A DNA stretch of 64,000 bases from Nocardia fusca NBRC 14340 (GCF_001618425.1 NZ_BDCU01000062.1:1-64000), one strand, 5' to 3'. Numbered from the stretch's first letter, positions 7,979-17,092 are shown. Numbers and translations: made by a program. Notes: generated from the letters alone by a model not told the origin.

Positions 7979-9133
7979 ATGCCGTTTTCTCCCAGCTTCG
8001 CGTCCGCCCGGACCGCCGATCGGCCACCGGCGGCCCGCTCCGTCCCCGATCTCGCCGCCGCGGCCCTACGACCCGAAACCGACCGTCCGTCCCCGGGCTT
8101 CGAATCCGATTCGCCCGAAGTGTGCGGTATTTCGGTTGTGGTGCCGGTGTATCGGGGCGAACAGACCGTCGCCGCCCTCGTGCGGGAATTGGACGCGCTG
8201 GGCGTACCCACCACGACACCCGGCGGGATCGGCTTCCGCGTCGCGGAGATCGTGCTGGTCCACGATCACGGTCCCGATCGCTCCGATCTCGTGCTACAGC
8301 GGCTTGCCCGCGAATATCCGCAGGTCCGGGTGATCTGGTTGAGCCGCAACTACGGACAGGACGCGGCCACCATCGCCGGGCTGGCCGCCGCCCGGGGCCG
8401 CTGGGTCGTCACCATGGACGAGGACGGGCAGCACGACCCGGCCTGTCTCGCCGCGTTCCTGGATGCTGCGTATCGCGAACGCGCCGACCTGGTCTATTCC
8501 CGGCCCACCAACACCCGGCCGCACGGTCCCCTGCGCAACCTCACCTCGCGCGGCGCGAAACTGGTGCTGGCCACCCTCTTCGCCTTCCCCGCCTCCACGC
8601 GGTTCGAGAGCTTCCGGCTGATTCGCGGCGATATCGGGCGCCGGCTCGCCGAGGTCGCGGCCAACGGCGCCTATCTCGATGTCGCACTGACCTGGGTCGT
8701 GGGCCGGACGGCGACGGTCCCGGTGCTGTTGCGCACCGAGGGCCGGACCGAATCCGGTTACAACTACCGGCGACTGTTCTCGCTGTTCTGGAAGATGGTG
8801 CTGTGCACCGGAACCCGCGGACTGCGCCTGGTGAGCCTGCTCGGTGTGACACTGGCGCTGGCCGGGGCGGTGCTGGCCGGCGTAATCGTCTACACGGCGC
8901 TGACCGGCGACGGCGCCGACCCGGAGGGCTGGGCCTCCATCATCGTGGTGCTGCTGCTGTGCTCGGGGGCGGTGCTGTTCTCACTCGGCCTCATCGCCGA
9001 ATACCTCGGGGTGGTCTTGCACATCCTGGTCGGAAAACCGCTGTATCTCACGGTGGAATCACCGACGCCCCGGCCACCGGAGGAGATGACGGCCGCGGCC
9101 GGGCACCGGCCCGCCGAGGCGGCGGCCGGGTGA
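7979..9133 (+). CDS. GT2 family polyprenyl-phosphate glycosyltransferase (GtrB/ArnC/CsbB-like)
   Basis: The 384-residue protein has an N-terminal tail of about 48 residues. A GT2 domain follows with ISVVVPVYRGE, the metal-binding region EIVLVHDHG, WLSRNYGQDAATIAGLAAARG and MDEDGQHDP. Two C-terminal membrane helices complete it (SLLGVTLALAGAVLAGVIVY and IIVVLLLCSGAVLFSLGLIA). This layout is that of enzymes loading a sugar onto undecaprenyl or decaprenyl phosphate. The usual GT2 first DxD reads DHG here. The start has no clear Shine-Dalgarno, so the N-terminus is uncertain; a GTG at 8119 directly before the domain is an alternative. Its stop overlaps the next start (GTGA). Confidence 0.88.
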   Translation: MPFSPSFASARTADRPPAARSVPDLAAAALRPETDRPSPGFESDSPEVCGISVVVPVYRGEQTVAALVRELDALGVPTTTPGGIGFRVAEIVLVHDHGPDRSDLVLQRLAREYPQVRVIWLSRNYGQDAATIAGLAAARGRWVVTMDEDGQHDPACLAAFLDAAYRERADLVYSRPTNTRPHGPLRNLTSRGAKLVLATLFAFPASTRFESFRLIRGDIGRRLAEVAANGAYLDVALTWVVGRTATVPVLLRTEGRTESGYNYRRLFSLFWKMVLCTGTRGLRLVSLLGVTLALAGAVLAGVIVYTALTGDGADPEGWASIIVVLLLCSGAVLFSLGLIAEYLGVVLHILVGKPLYLTVESPTPRPPEEMTAAAGHRPAEAAAG

Positions 9134-10266
9134 GCGGGCGGATCATCTTCAGCCGGCCCTATCGGTCGGCCGCGGAACTGTCGAATGTGACCGCCGTACT
9201 CGAGTCCGACCACTGTCACGGTGACGGCCCGTTCACCGCCGCGGCCACCGCGAAACTCGCCGAGATCACCGGCGCCCGCCACGTTCTGCTGACCACCTCG
9301 TGCACCCACGCGCTGGAACTGGCCGCGCTCCTGCTCGAGCTGGGGCCGGGCGACGAGGTGATCGTACCGAGTTTCGCATTCACCTCCACCGCCGCGGCCT
9401 TCGCCGTCCACGGCGCGACCTGCGTTTTCGTCGATATCGACAGCACCACCGGCAATATCGACCCGCAGGCCGCCGCGGCGGCGATCACCGACCACACCAA
9501 GGCGATCGTGGTCATGCACTACGGCGGGGTGGCCGCCGATATGGCAGCCCTGCAATACCTGGCCGACCGGCACGGTATCGCGCTCATCGAGGACAACGCG
9601 CACGGACTGGGCGGAACCTGGCGGGGGCGCGCGCTCGGCACCCTCGGCACGCTGGGTACCCAGAGTTTCCACGACACCAAGAACGTGCACTGCGGCGAGG
9701 GCGGCGCCCTGCTGCTCTCCGACGACATCCTGATGGGCCGCGCCGAAATCATCCGGGAGAAGGGCACCGACCGCGCCCGGTTCCTGCGGGGTCAGGTGGA
9801 CAAGTACTCCTGGCAGGACATCGGGTCCAGTTATCTGCCCAGTGAGCTCAATGCCGCCGTGCTCGACGCCCAGCTCGCCGAATTCCACATCATTCAGCGC
9901 GCCCGGCACCGGGTGTGGCACACCTACGCGGCCGGGCTGGGCCCCTGGGCGGCCGAGTACGGGGTGGTGCCTATGTCGGTGCCACCGGACCGGCGCCACA
10001 CCGCGCACCTGTTCTATCTGCGCATGCCGACCGAAGAGGCCCGCGACGGCCTCATCCGGCATCTGGCCGACCGCGGAATCGTGGCGCCGTTCCACTATGT
10101 ACCGCTCGATTCCAGCGCGGCGGGACTCAAATACGGCCGGACGCCCTACCCGTGCACCCGCAGCGCCCGGTTCGCGGCGAGCATCATCCGGTTACCGCTG
10201 TGGCCCATGCTCACCCGGGACCAGATCCACCGGGTACTCGACGCGGTGACCGCGTACCGGTGCTGA
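9130..10266 (+). CDS. rffA: dTDP-4-amino-4,6-dideoxygalactose transaminase-like DegT/AHBA aminotransferase
   Basis: The 378-residue protein is PLP-dependent, of the DegT/DnrJ/EryC1 family. It resembles enterobacterial WecE/RffA almost motif for motif: TTSCTHALELAALLL, GDEVIVPSFAFTSTAAAF, IEDNAHGLGG, the PLP lysine in SFHDTKNVHCGEGGALL, and REKGTDRARFLRGQVDKYSW. WecE converts dTDP-4-keto-6-deoxyglucose to dTDP-4-amino-4,6-dideoxygalactose (dTDP-Fuc4N). The GTG start at 9130 overlaps the GT2 stop, so the sugar-nucleotide enzyme and the polyprenyl-phosphate transferase are coupled. This suggests an amino-deoxysugar is the decoration. No dTDP-glucose synthase or dehydratase gene is nearby. Confidence 0.88.
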   Translation: MSGRIIFSRPYRSAAELSNVTAVLESDHCHGDGPFTAAATAKLAEITGARHVLLTTSCTHALELAALLLELGPGDEVIVPSFAFTSTAAAFAVHGATCVFVDIDSTTGNIDPQAAAAAITDHTKAIVVMHYGGVAADMAALQYLADRHGIALIEDNAHGLGGTWRGRALGTLGTLGTQSFHDTKNVHCGEGGALLLSDDILMGRAEIIREKGTDRARFLRGQVDKYSWQDIGSSYLPSELNAAVLDAQLAEFHIIQRARHRVWHTYAAGLGPWAAEYGVVPMSVPPDRRHTAHLFYLRMPTEEARDGLIRHLADRGIVAPFHYVPLDSSAAGLKYGRTPYPCTRSARFAASIIRLPLWPMLTRDQIHRVLDAVTAYRC

Positions 10267-10287
10267 ACCGGACGCGGCCGGCCGCGG

Positions 10288-13224
10288 TCACAGTCTGCCG
10301 AGTACGGTCTCGGTGAGTACCTCGTAGCTCTCCGATATCGGCTCGTACCACCAGGTGAGCGGGCCCGGCCGTGGACCGCCCGCCGCCTTGACCGCATGCG
10401 CCGACGGCCGGAACGACGGGCTGCGCGGGATATCGTCGACGACGTAGACGACGTCCGGGCGCTGGTCGGGCGCCAGCGAGCGCAGGGCATCGGTGATATC
10501 GCCGGGCTCGAGCCGGAACCCCGGTCGTACGCTCACCGCCGCGACGGCGAGCACCCGGTCACGCGCGGGCAGTGCGAAGGCCACTTCCATATCGACGGCG
10601 GCGATATCGTTGAGCACATCCACGATCGGCTGGGTGAACACCGGGCCGCGGCGGGTTCGGATGACGGTGTCGATACGGTCGACCAGCCAGTAGTCGCCGT
10701 CGCTGTCACGCCGGAACAGATTCTCGGTGGGCAGCCAGGAGTCCTCGGGATCGAAGACACCGCGCAAACCGCCCAGGGACAGATCCACTCTCGCCCCGGC
10801 CGAGCCGATCAGCAGCCCGACCTCGTTGTCGGCGCACCGCCGCGCGTACCCGTTGTCGTCGACCTGGACCTGGCCGGAGACCGGATCGTAGGCCACCAGC
10901 TCCACCCGCGCGGTCCCCGGCACCGGCCGGCCCTTGCAGCCGAATTTCACCCCCGGCACATTCGCCAGCACCACATCGCCCTCGATGGAGGCGTAGAACT
11001 CGAGTACCCGGGCGGGAGCGAACTGTTCGACGGTGCGACGCCACAGGCCGGCGGGCATCCCGGAGCCGATGAACAACCGGATGGGATGCGCGTGCCCCTC
11101 CGGGAAAACCTCGGCGTCGAGAATATCGCGCAGCATCGTCCACGTGTACGTCACGACCGTGACCCCGTAGCGGTGGACTTCTTCGGCGAAGCGACCGGGA
11201 TCCAGCGAACGGGCCAGCGCGATCCGGCTCCCACCGGCGATGGCGCCGCCCAGGCTCACCAGCAGCCCGGACGAATGATGCAGCGGCGCCAGACAGTACA
11301 CCGTGTCTTTGTGGTCGAGATCGGCCGCGGTGGCGGTACCGAACGCCGACAGCGCCCACCGGTGGTTGGTGATGTATTTGATATCCAGCCGGTCACCGAC
11401 CCCGGCGACCAGGATGAAAGCCAGTTCCCGCGCGCGTCCCGGGTTCGGGCGGTACCAGCCCGGCATCCGGACCCGCTCGGGATCGATCTGCTCGAGATCG
11501 ACGACATCGGTGCCCGCGGGCACCGCCAGGCCGCGGGCGTCGCCACCGCCGAGAACGAACACCCGGGCTCCGGTGGCGACGGCGTGGCGCACGTTCTCCG
11601 GGTCCGAGACCAGCACCGTCGTCCCGGTCTGCGCGAGCGCGGCGTTCAAGTCGCTCTCGGGTGCCATGAGCACCGCGACGGCACCGAGACGCGATAACGC
11701 CGCCAGCGTCACCAGTGCGCTGGGCCGGGTCTCCATCACCACCCCGACCCGGGTCGCGGGCCGGATCCCGACCGAGATCAGACCGCGCACCACATTGTCG
11801 ATCCGGATATCGACAGCGGCATTGGTGTGCACCCGGTCGTCGAAGAGAAAGCATTCACCGCGCGGCGACCGGCGGGCCTGTTCGGCCATCAGCCGGCCGA
11901 TGGAGATCCGGGTCGTCGATTCGATCGTGCCCAGACGGGTCAGCCTGGGCAGCGTGCGCGCGGCGCCCTCGACCACGCCCACCGATCCGCGCAGCGTATC
12001 GGCGGCCAGATGTTCGAGGGTGCGGCCCATCTCGGCGCCGGCCTCGGCCAATACCGCCGCGGTGTGCACCGCGCGGCGCAGGGCGGTACGCGGCACTCCC
12101 TCGGCGACGTGGTCGGTCATCGGCACGATTTCTTCCGGCAGCGGATTACCGCCCTCGACCCAGCCCACCCAGTCGCGCACCTGGGGCCAGGTGAACTTGG
12201 TGGCGACCGATCCTGCGACAAGCCCGAAATGGCCCGAGACCAGTGTCGACTCGTAGACCTCGGCCCGCGGCGCGGCCCGCACGATCCCGCGCACCGCCGC
12301 GGGCTGGCCGATCTCGTCCACCTCGCCGACGAAGGCCAGGATCGGGCATTTCAGATCGGCCAGTGAGATCGGCTGGTCGCGGATGACGAAACCGCCCAGC
12401 ATCATGCGGTTGTGCACCACGAACTGCTTGAGCAGATCGGCCGCGGCGGGCCCGGCGTAGCCGATCCAGCCCTCGTTGGCCAGGAAGCGCCGCTGCCGTT
12501 CCTTCGGCAGCAGTGCTTCGCGGTCGTGCAGCTGGCGCAGGAAATCGATGCGCGCCTTGGCGGTCTTCACGGGGTCGAGAAGCTGGAATCCGATCCGCAC
12601 CATCCGGTCGGTGATCGGCAGCCGGGGGATGACATGGTCGGCGGCGAAATCCACCAGATCCGAGACCGCGGCATGTGGCAGGCCCAGCGGCATCCCGGCC
12701 ACGATATCGACAGGGCTGCCGAAGGTCACGATGCTCGCGATCCCCTTGCTCGCCCGGAAGGCCGCGGTCTGGTAGGCGAACATACCGCCCTGCGAATACC
12801 CCATCAGATGCACGTCGCGGCCGGTCGCGGCGCAGACCGTATCGATCGCGGTGTTCACCGCCAGCACATGGTCGGCGAGATCCCGTTTCCAGCCGCCCTC
12901 TTCCACCGACGGTGAACCGAAATCGATCACCCAGCAGTCGATACCGCCACGGTGCAGGATCCCGACCGCGCCGTCGTCGCCGTTGACGTCCCAGATATCG
13001 GCGTTGACCATGAGCGGCGGTACGAGCAATACCGCCGGGCCGTTGGTGGGGGCCGCGGGGAAGTAGTGGCGCAGGCGGTACATGGGCCGTCGCTCGGCGA
13101 TCTCGAACGGCGAGGACTCGGTATCCCTGCCCAGTCCGCCGAAGCGGATCACCTCGAGCCCGTTCTGCGCGGTCGACATCACCCGCCGCGCCGTCCCCGC
13201 CAGACCTCGCACACTCAACTTCAC
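10288..13224 (-). CDS. Fused alpha/beta-hydrolase (PhaC-like lipase) and acyl-CoA synthetase-like protein
   Basis: The 978-residue protein matches M. tuberculosis Rv1683 in architecture and position. Residues 40-360 are an alpha/beta hydrolase like PHA synthase/lipase, with nucleophile S144 in GYSQGG, D303 in FVGEVDEIGQP and H332 in SGHFG. Residues 435-978 form an AMP-binding/acyl-CoA synthetase fold, with YASIEGDVVLAN and LPTENLFRRDSDGDYWLVDRID. The normal phosphate-binding motif (TSGTTGxPKG) is replaced by FILVAGVGDRLDIKYIT at about 603-619, so ligase activity is uncertain. The GTG start has GGGAG six bases upstream. A role in triacylglycerol or storage-lipid turnover is inferred from the family. 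Confidence 0.88.
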   Translation of the reverse strand: MKLSVRGLAGTARRVMSTAQNGLEVIRFGGLGRDTESSPFEIAERRPMYRLRHYFPAAPTNGPAVLLVPPLMVNADIWDVNGDDGAVGILHRGGIDCWVIDFGSPSVEEGGWKRDLADHVLAVNTAIDTVCAATGRDVHLMGYSQGGMFAYQTAAFRASKGIASIVTFGSPVDIVAGMPLGLPHAAVSDLVDFAADHVIPRLPITDRMVRIGFQLLDPVKTAKARIDFLRQLHDREALLPKERQRRFLANEGWIGYAGPAAADLLKQFVVHNRMMLGGFVIRDQPISLADLKCPILAFVGEVDEIGQPAAVRGIVRAAPRAEVYESTLVSGHFGLVAGSVATKFTWPQVRDWVGWVEGGNPLPEEIVPMTDHVAEGVPRTALRRAVHTAAVLAEAGAEMGRTLEHLAADTLRGSVGVVEGAARTLPRLTRLGTIESTTRISIGRLMAEQARRSPRGECFLFDDRVHTNAAVDIRIDNVVRGLISVGIRPATRVGVVMETRPSALVTLAALSRLGAVAVLMAPESDLNAALAQTGTTVLVSDPENVRHAVATGARVFVLGGGDARGLAVPAGTDVVDLEQIDPERVRMPGWYRPNPGRARELAFILVAGVGDRLDIKYITNHRWALSAFGTATAADLDHKDTVYCLAPLHHSSGLLVSLGGAIAGGSRIALARSLDPGRFAEEVHRYGVTVVTYTWTMLRDILDAEVFPEGHAHPIRLFIGSGMPAGLWRRTVEQFAPARVLEFYASIEGDVVLANVPGVKFGCKGRPVPGTARVELVAYDPVSGQVQVDDNGYARRCADNEVGLLIGSAGARVDLSLGGLRGVFDPEDSWLPTENLFRRDSDGDYWLVDRIDTVIRTRRGPVFTQPIVDVLNDIAAVDMEVAFALPARDRVLAVAAVSVRPGFRLEPGDITDALRSLAPDQRPDVVYVVDDIPRSPSFRPSAHAVKAAGGPRPGPLTWWYEPISESYEVLTETVLGRL

Positions 13225-13253
13225 GTTCCGCTCCCAGCCCTACCTGTGGCGTG

Positions 13254-13280
13254 GCATACCTCACAAACCCTGCGGTATGC
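13254..13280. promoter_or_regulatory. Inverted repeat between the lipase/acyl-CoA synthetase gene and idi
   Basis: GCATACC (13254-13260) and GGTATGC (13274-13280) form perfect 7-base arms with 13 bases between. The repeat starts 30 bases upstream of the GTG of the lipase fusion, where its promoter should be. No regulator gene lies next to it, so the cognate protein would be encoded elsewhere. Symmetry and position are the only evidence. Confidence 0.35.
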
Positions 13281-13390
13281 ACAAAGCCTGCCATATCGCA
13301 CCCCGTACCCGTGAGGTCCGTTGTGACATCTACATCATGTACCCGGCACCTCGGCGGGACCCCCGCGCCCGCGCCGATAGGGTAAGGATC

Positions 13391-13969
13391 GTGACCGACC
13401 CGACCCTCCCGCCGGCCCGCCCGGCCGCCCCCACCGACCGGGAAACGCTGCCCGTCGAGCTGGTGGACTCCGCCGGCAACACGGTCGGCTCGTGCCCGGT
13501 GGCCGAGGCCCACCGGGCCCCCGGCCGCCCGCACCGGGCGTTCTCGGTGCTGATCTTCGACACCGCGGGCCGGACGCTGCTGCAGCAGCGCGCGCCCGGT
13601 AAGACGCGGTTCCCCGCACGCTGGTCGAATACCTGCTGCGGCCATCCCGCCCCCGGCGTTCCCGTCGCCGAGGCGGCCGGAATACGGCTGGCCGAAGAGA
13701 TGGGGCTGCGTGCATCGCTGACCGAAGTCGGTATCTACAGCTACCGGGCGGATGACCCGCGCACCGGGTTCGTCGAGGACGAATGGGATCACGTGCTGGT
13801 GGGCGTACTCGACGAGGCGCGACCGGAGCCGGACCCGGCCGAGGTCGCCGACTACCGCTGGGTGCACCCGGAGGAGTTGCGCGCCCGGCTGCGCGAGGAC
13901 CCGGAGGGGTTCAGCCCCTGGCTCGCCGGCGTACTGGAGATCGCCGCCGGGCCGCCGGTGCACGCCTGA
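13391..13969 (+). CDS. idi: Isopentenyl-diphosphate delta-isomerase, type 1
   Basis: Idi interconverts IPP and DMAPP for prenyl-chain synthesis. The 192-residue Nudix-fold protein has the catalytic Cys in NTCCGHP, the Glu-containing metal motif EDEWDH, and RLAEEMGL in the Nudix box position. The GTG at 13391 is preceded by AAGGAT. It is also 7 bases after TAGGGT (13378-13383), so it could be leaderless. It gives a length close to other actinobacterial Idi proteins. The product feeds prenyl diphosphate synthases, including the terpene synthase fusion at 55-57 kb, although the genes are not adjacent. Confidence 0.93.
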   Translation: MTDPTLPPARPAAPTDRETLPVELVDSAGNTVGSCPVAEAHRAPGRPHRAFSVLIFDTAGRTLLQQRAPGKTRFPARWSNTCCGHPAPGVPVAEAAGIRLAEEMGLRASLTEVGIYSYRADDPRTGFVEDEWDHVLVGVLDEARPEPDPAEVADYRWVHPEELRARLREDPEGFSPWLAGVLEIAAGPPVHA

Positions 13970-14087
13970 GCCCGCGGCCGGGGCGGCACCGCCTTACTTA
14001 TAGCCAGATGCGCATATCCAGGTAGTTACATCTTGCAAATGTGCCGCCTCGCTGAACCGGGACTGTTTCCCGCGCGGCCGACCGGAC

Positions 14088-14103
14088 CCGGCGGTGCCGC
14101 CGG
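14088..14103. terminator. Possible bidirectional hairpin between convergent idi and argH
   Basis: CCGGCG, loop GTGC, CGCCGG forms a short perfect hairpin between the two convergent stops. There is no U-tract on either side, which is common in high-GC actinobacteria. The rest of this 172-base gap has an AT-richer patch around 13995-14040 with no recognisable gene. Confidence 0.3.
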
Positions 14104-14141
14104 ACCCGGCGCTTCGAACGCTTGCTACCCCGGACGCCGGA

Positions 14142-15563
14142 TCAGGCCAGCCAGCTCCGGATATCGTCGACGGCCGCGCGGATCTCGCCGAGCTGCTCGG
14201 CGACCCGCTCCCCCGCCGTGCCACCGCGGGCATTACGCGATGCCACGGAGCCGGCCACCGTCAGCACCTCGCGTACCTGCGGGGTGAGCGCCGGATCGAT
14301 CGCCGCGAACTCTTCGTCGGTCAGCTCGTCCAGGCCGACGCCCCGCGCCTCGGCGGTCCGGACACAGGCGCCGGCCGCTTCGTGCGCGACCCGGAACGGC
14401 ACCCCGTGCCGGACCATCCATTCGGCGATATCGGTCGCCAGCGTGAAACCGGCGGGCGCCAGCTCGGCCATCCGGCCGGTGTGGAAGGTGAGCGTGGAGA
14501 CCAGGCCGGCGATAGCCGGCAGCAGCAGTTCCAGCTGGGCCACCGAGTCGAACAGGGGTTCCTTGTCCTCCTGCAGATCCCGGTTGTAGGCCAGCGGCTG
14601 GGCCTTCAGGGTGGCGAGGAGCCCGGTGAGGTTGCCGATCAACCGGCCCGCTTTTCCGCGGGTGAGTTCGGAGACGTCCGGGTTCTTCTTCTGCGGCATG
14701 ATCGACGAACCGGTCGACCAGGCGTCGGCGAGGGTGATGTAGCCGAATTCCGGCGTACTCCACAGAATGATCTCCTCGGCCATCCGGCTGAGATCGACCC
14801 CGATCATCGCGAGGACGAAGGCGGCCTCGGCCGCGAAATCCCGGGCCGAGGTGGCATCGATGGAATTGGCGGCCGCGCCGGTGAAATCGAGTTCGGCCGC
14901 GATGGCCTCGGGATCGAGGCCGAGCGAGGACCCCGCGAGCGCACCGGACCCGTACGGCGAGACGGCGGCCCGCTTGTCGAAATCACGCAGCCGGTCGATA
15001 TCGCGCACCAGCGGATGCGCGTGGGCCAGCAGATGGTGGGCCAGCAATACCGGCTGCGCTGCCTGCAGATGGGTTTTGCCAGGCATCACCGCGTCCGGAT
15101 GCGCGGCGGCCTGGTCGGTGAGGGCGTCGACCACCGTCACCAGCCCGGCCGCGATACGCCGTACCGCGTCCCGCAGCCACATCCGGAACAGCGTGGCGAC
15201 CTGGTCGTTGCGGGAACGTCCGGCGCGCAACCGCCCGCCGAGCTCCGGGCCGACCCGGTCGATGAGTCCGCGCTCGAGCGCGCCGTGCACGTCCTCGTCC
15301 GATTCCGCGGGCGCGAAGGCGCCGGACGCGACATCGGCGGCGAGCCGGTCCAGGCCGGTGAGCATGGCGCTCAGATCGCCCTCCGACAGTAGCCCGGCCT
15401 TGTTCAACACTCGGGCGTGCGCCTTGGAGGCGCGGATATCGTAGGGCGCGAGCGCCCAGTCGAACTGGGTCGATTTGCTCAGCGCCGCCATCGCCTCGGC
15501 GGGACCGGAGGCGAACCGCCCACCCCACAACGCGCCCTCGTTGGTGCCCACTACCTCTCCCAC
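14142..15563 (-). CDS. argH: Argininosuccinate lyase
   Basis: ArgH splits argininosuccinate to arginine and fumarate, the last step of the pathway. The 473 residues contain the fumarase/ASL signature GSSIMPQKKNPD, the substrate segment LRAGRSRNDQVATLF, and GKTHLQAAQPVLLAHHLLAHA. The gene is 32 bases downstream of argG on the same strand and has no promoter of its own that I can see. The pair is probably one transcript from the ArgR-controlled promoter upstream of argG. Confidence 0.97.
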   Translation of the reverse strand: MGEVVGTNEGALWGGRFASGPAEAMAALSKSTQFDWALAPYDIRASKAHARVLNKAGLLSEGDLSAMLTGLDRLAADVASGAFAPAESDEDVHGALERGLIDRVGPELGGRLRAGRSRNDQVATLFRMWLRDAVRRIAAGLVTVVDALTDQAAAHPDAVMPGKTHLQAAQPVLLAHHLLAHAHPLVRDIDRLRDFDKRAAVSPYGSGALAGSSLGLDPEAIAAELDFTGAAANSIDATSARDFAAEAAFVLAMIGVDLSRMAEEIILWSTPEFGYITLADAWSTGSSIMPQKKNPDVSELTRGKAGRLIGNLTGLLATLKAQPLAYNRDLQEDKEPLFDSVAQLELLLPAIAGLVSTLTFHTGRMAELAPAGFTLATDIAEWMVRHGVPFRVAHEAAGACVRTAEARGVGLDELTDEEFAAIDPALTPQVREVLTVAGSVASRNARGGTAGERVAEQLGEIRAAVDDIRSWLA

Positions 15564-15595
15564 GTCTCGGTCGGCCGTATCGACTGCGCTGTGTG

Positions 15596-16798
15596 TTATT
15601 TCTGGTTCAGATCCCGCTTGGCCGCGACCTTGGAGGACAGGCCGTGGATCTGCACGAACCCCTTGGCCAGCGACTGGTCGAAGCTGTCGCCCTCGTCGTA
15701 GGTCGCCAGGTTGAAATCGTAGAGCGACTGGTCGCTGCGCCGGCCGTTGACCACGACGTTCCCGGCATGCAGCACCATCCGGATATCACCGGACACATGC
15801 TGCTGGGTCTCCGCGACGAAGGCGTCCAGCGCCCGCTTCAGCGGCGAGAACCACAGGCCGTCGTAGGCCAGCTCGCCCCAGCGCTGCTCGACCTGCCGCT
15901 TGTAGCGGCCGAGTTCCCGCTCCAGGGTCACGTTCTCGAGCGCGCGGTGCGCGGTGATCAGCGCGATGGCGCCGGGGGCCTCGTAGATCTCGCGGCTCTT
16001 GATACCGACGAGCCGGTCCTCGACCATATCGAGCCGGCCCACGCCCTGCCGGCCCGCGCGGCTGTTCAGTTCGGTGATCGCCTCGAGCACACTGACCTGG
16101 CGGCCGTCGATGGCGACCGGAATGCCGCGGTCGAAGGTGACGATGAGTTCGTCGGGCGCCTCGAAGTTGACGGTCGGATCGGTGGTGTAGTCGTAGACGT
16201 CCTTGGTGGGCGCGTTCCAGAGGTCCTCGAGGAACCCGGTCTCGACCGCGCGGCCCCAGACGTTCTGGTCGATGGAGAACGGCGATTTCTTGGTGACATT
16301 GATCGGGAGCTTGTTCTCCTCGGCGAAGGCGATGGCCTTTTCCCGGGTCCAGGCGTAGTCGCGGACCGGGGCGATCACGTTCAGGTCTGGAGCGAGGGCG
16401 CCGATCCCGACCTCGAAGCGGACCTGATCGTTGCCCTTACCGGTGCAGCCGTGCGCCACTGTGCTCGCACCGTGGAACTTGGCGGCCTCCACCAGATGCT
16501 TGACGATGAGCGGGCGGCTGATGGCCGAAACCAGCGGGTATTCACCCTGGTAGAGCGCGTTGGCCTGGATGGTCGGCAGGCAGTACTCGTCGGCGAACTC
16601 GTCGCGGGCGTCCACGACGACCGCTTCGACGGCGCCGCAGTCCAGCGCGCGCTGACGCACCACGTTCATATCCTCGCCGCCCTGCCCCAGGTCGATGGCC
16701 ACGGCCACGACCTCGGCGCCGGTCTCCTTGCCGATCCAGCTGATGGCCACGGAGGTGTCCAGCCCACCGGAGTAGGCGAGTACGACGCGATCGGACAT
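15596..16798 (-). CDS. argG: Argininosuccinate synthase
   Basis: ArgG joins citrulline and aspartate using ATP. The 400-residue protein starts MSDRVVLAYSGGLDTSVAI, the ATP-pyrophosphatase loop SGGLDTS. It also has VAHGCTGKGNDQVRFE and SPFSIDQNVWGRAVE, both signatures of the family. An ArgR operator and promoter lie 122-155 bases upstream. In M. tuberculosis argG directly follows argR; here a kinase gene and a small ORF separate them, and argG has its own promoter. Confidence 0.97.
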   Translation of the reverse strand: MSDRVVLAYSGGLDTSVAISWIGKETGAEVVAVAIDLGQGGEDMNVVRQRALDCGAVEAVVVDARDEFADEYCLPTIQANALYQGEYPLVSAISRPLIVKHLVEAAKFHGASTVAHGCTGKGNDQVRFEVGIGALAPDLNVIAPVRDYAWTREKAIAFAEENKLPINVTKKSPFSIDQNVWGRAVETGFLEDLWNAPTKDVYDYTTDPTVNFEAPDELIVTFDRGIPVAIDGRQVSVLEAITELNSRAGRQGVGRLDMVEDRLVGIKSREIYEAPGAIALITAHRALENVTLERELGRYKRQVEQRWGELAYDGLWFSPLKRALDAFVAETQQHVSGDIRMVLHAGNVVVNGRRSDQSLYDFNLATYDEGDSFDQSLAKGFVQIHGLSSKVAAKRDLNQK

Positions 16799-16919
16799 GT
16801 TCTGGTGCTCCTCGGATGATGTTCGGTGGTGGTGCGGGCGATGTTCTGCGTGCGCGGCCCGCCGTCTTCCCAGCAGTATGCTGGCCCGTTGCCGGATCGG
16901 CTCGCGCCGCCGCTACAAA

Positions 16920-16953
16920 TGATTATGCACGATGGTGCAATCTCATTCATAAT
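16920..16953 (-). promoter_or_regulatory. ArgR operator (twin ARG box) and promoter of argGH
   Basis: On the minus strand the element begins ATTATGAATGAGATTGCA and ends CGTGCATAATCA. It matches the element upstream of argC at 27 of 34 positions. CATAAT at 16927-16922 serves as -10, with TTATGA 19 bases upstream as -35. Transcription should start near 16915, giving argG a leader of about 117 bases. The two halves (TGAATnnnnTTGCA and GTGCATAATCA) are ARG-box-like half palindromes, and argR lies in the cluster. The rest of 16799-17092 holds no recognisable gene. Confidence 0.75.
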
Positions 16954-17092
16954 CGGGGTGGCAACGCCCTCCACCTGGCGGTATATCGAGCCCAGGATTG
17001 ATTGCGATCGGTCATCGCCCCTTCCCCGCCCCCCTGCCTTATGAGACGCTGATCACACCGATCGGCGCTCGACAGGCAGAGGAGGACGAACC

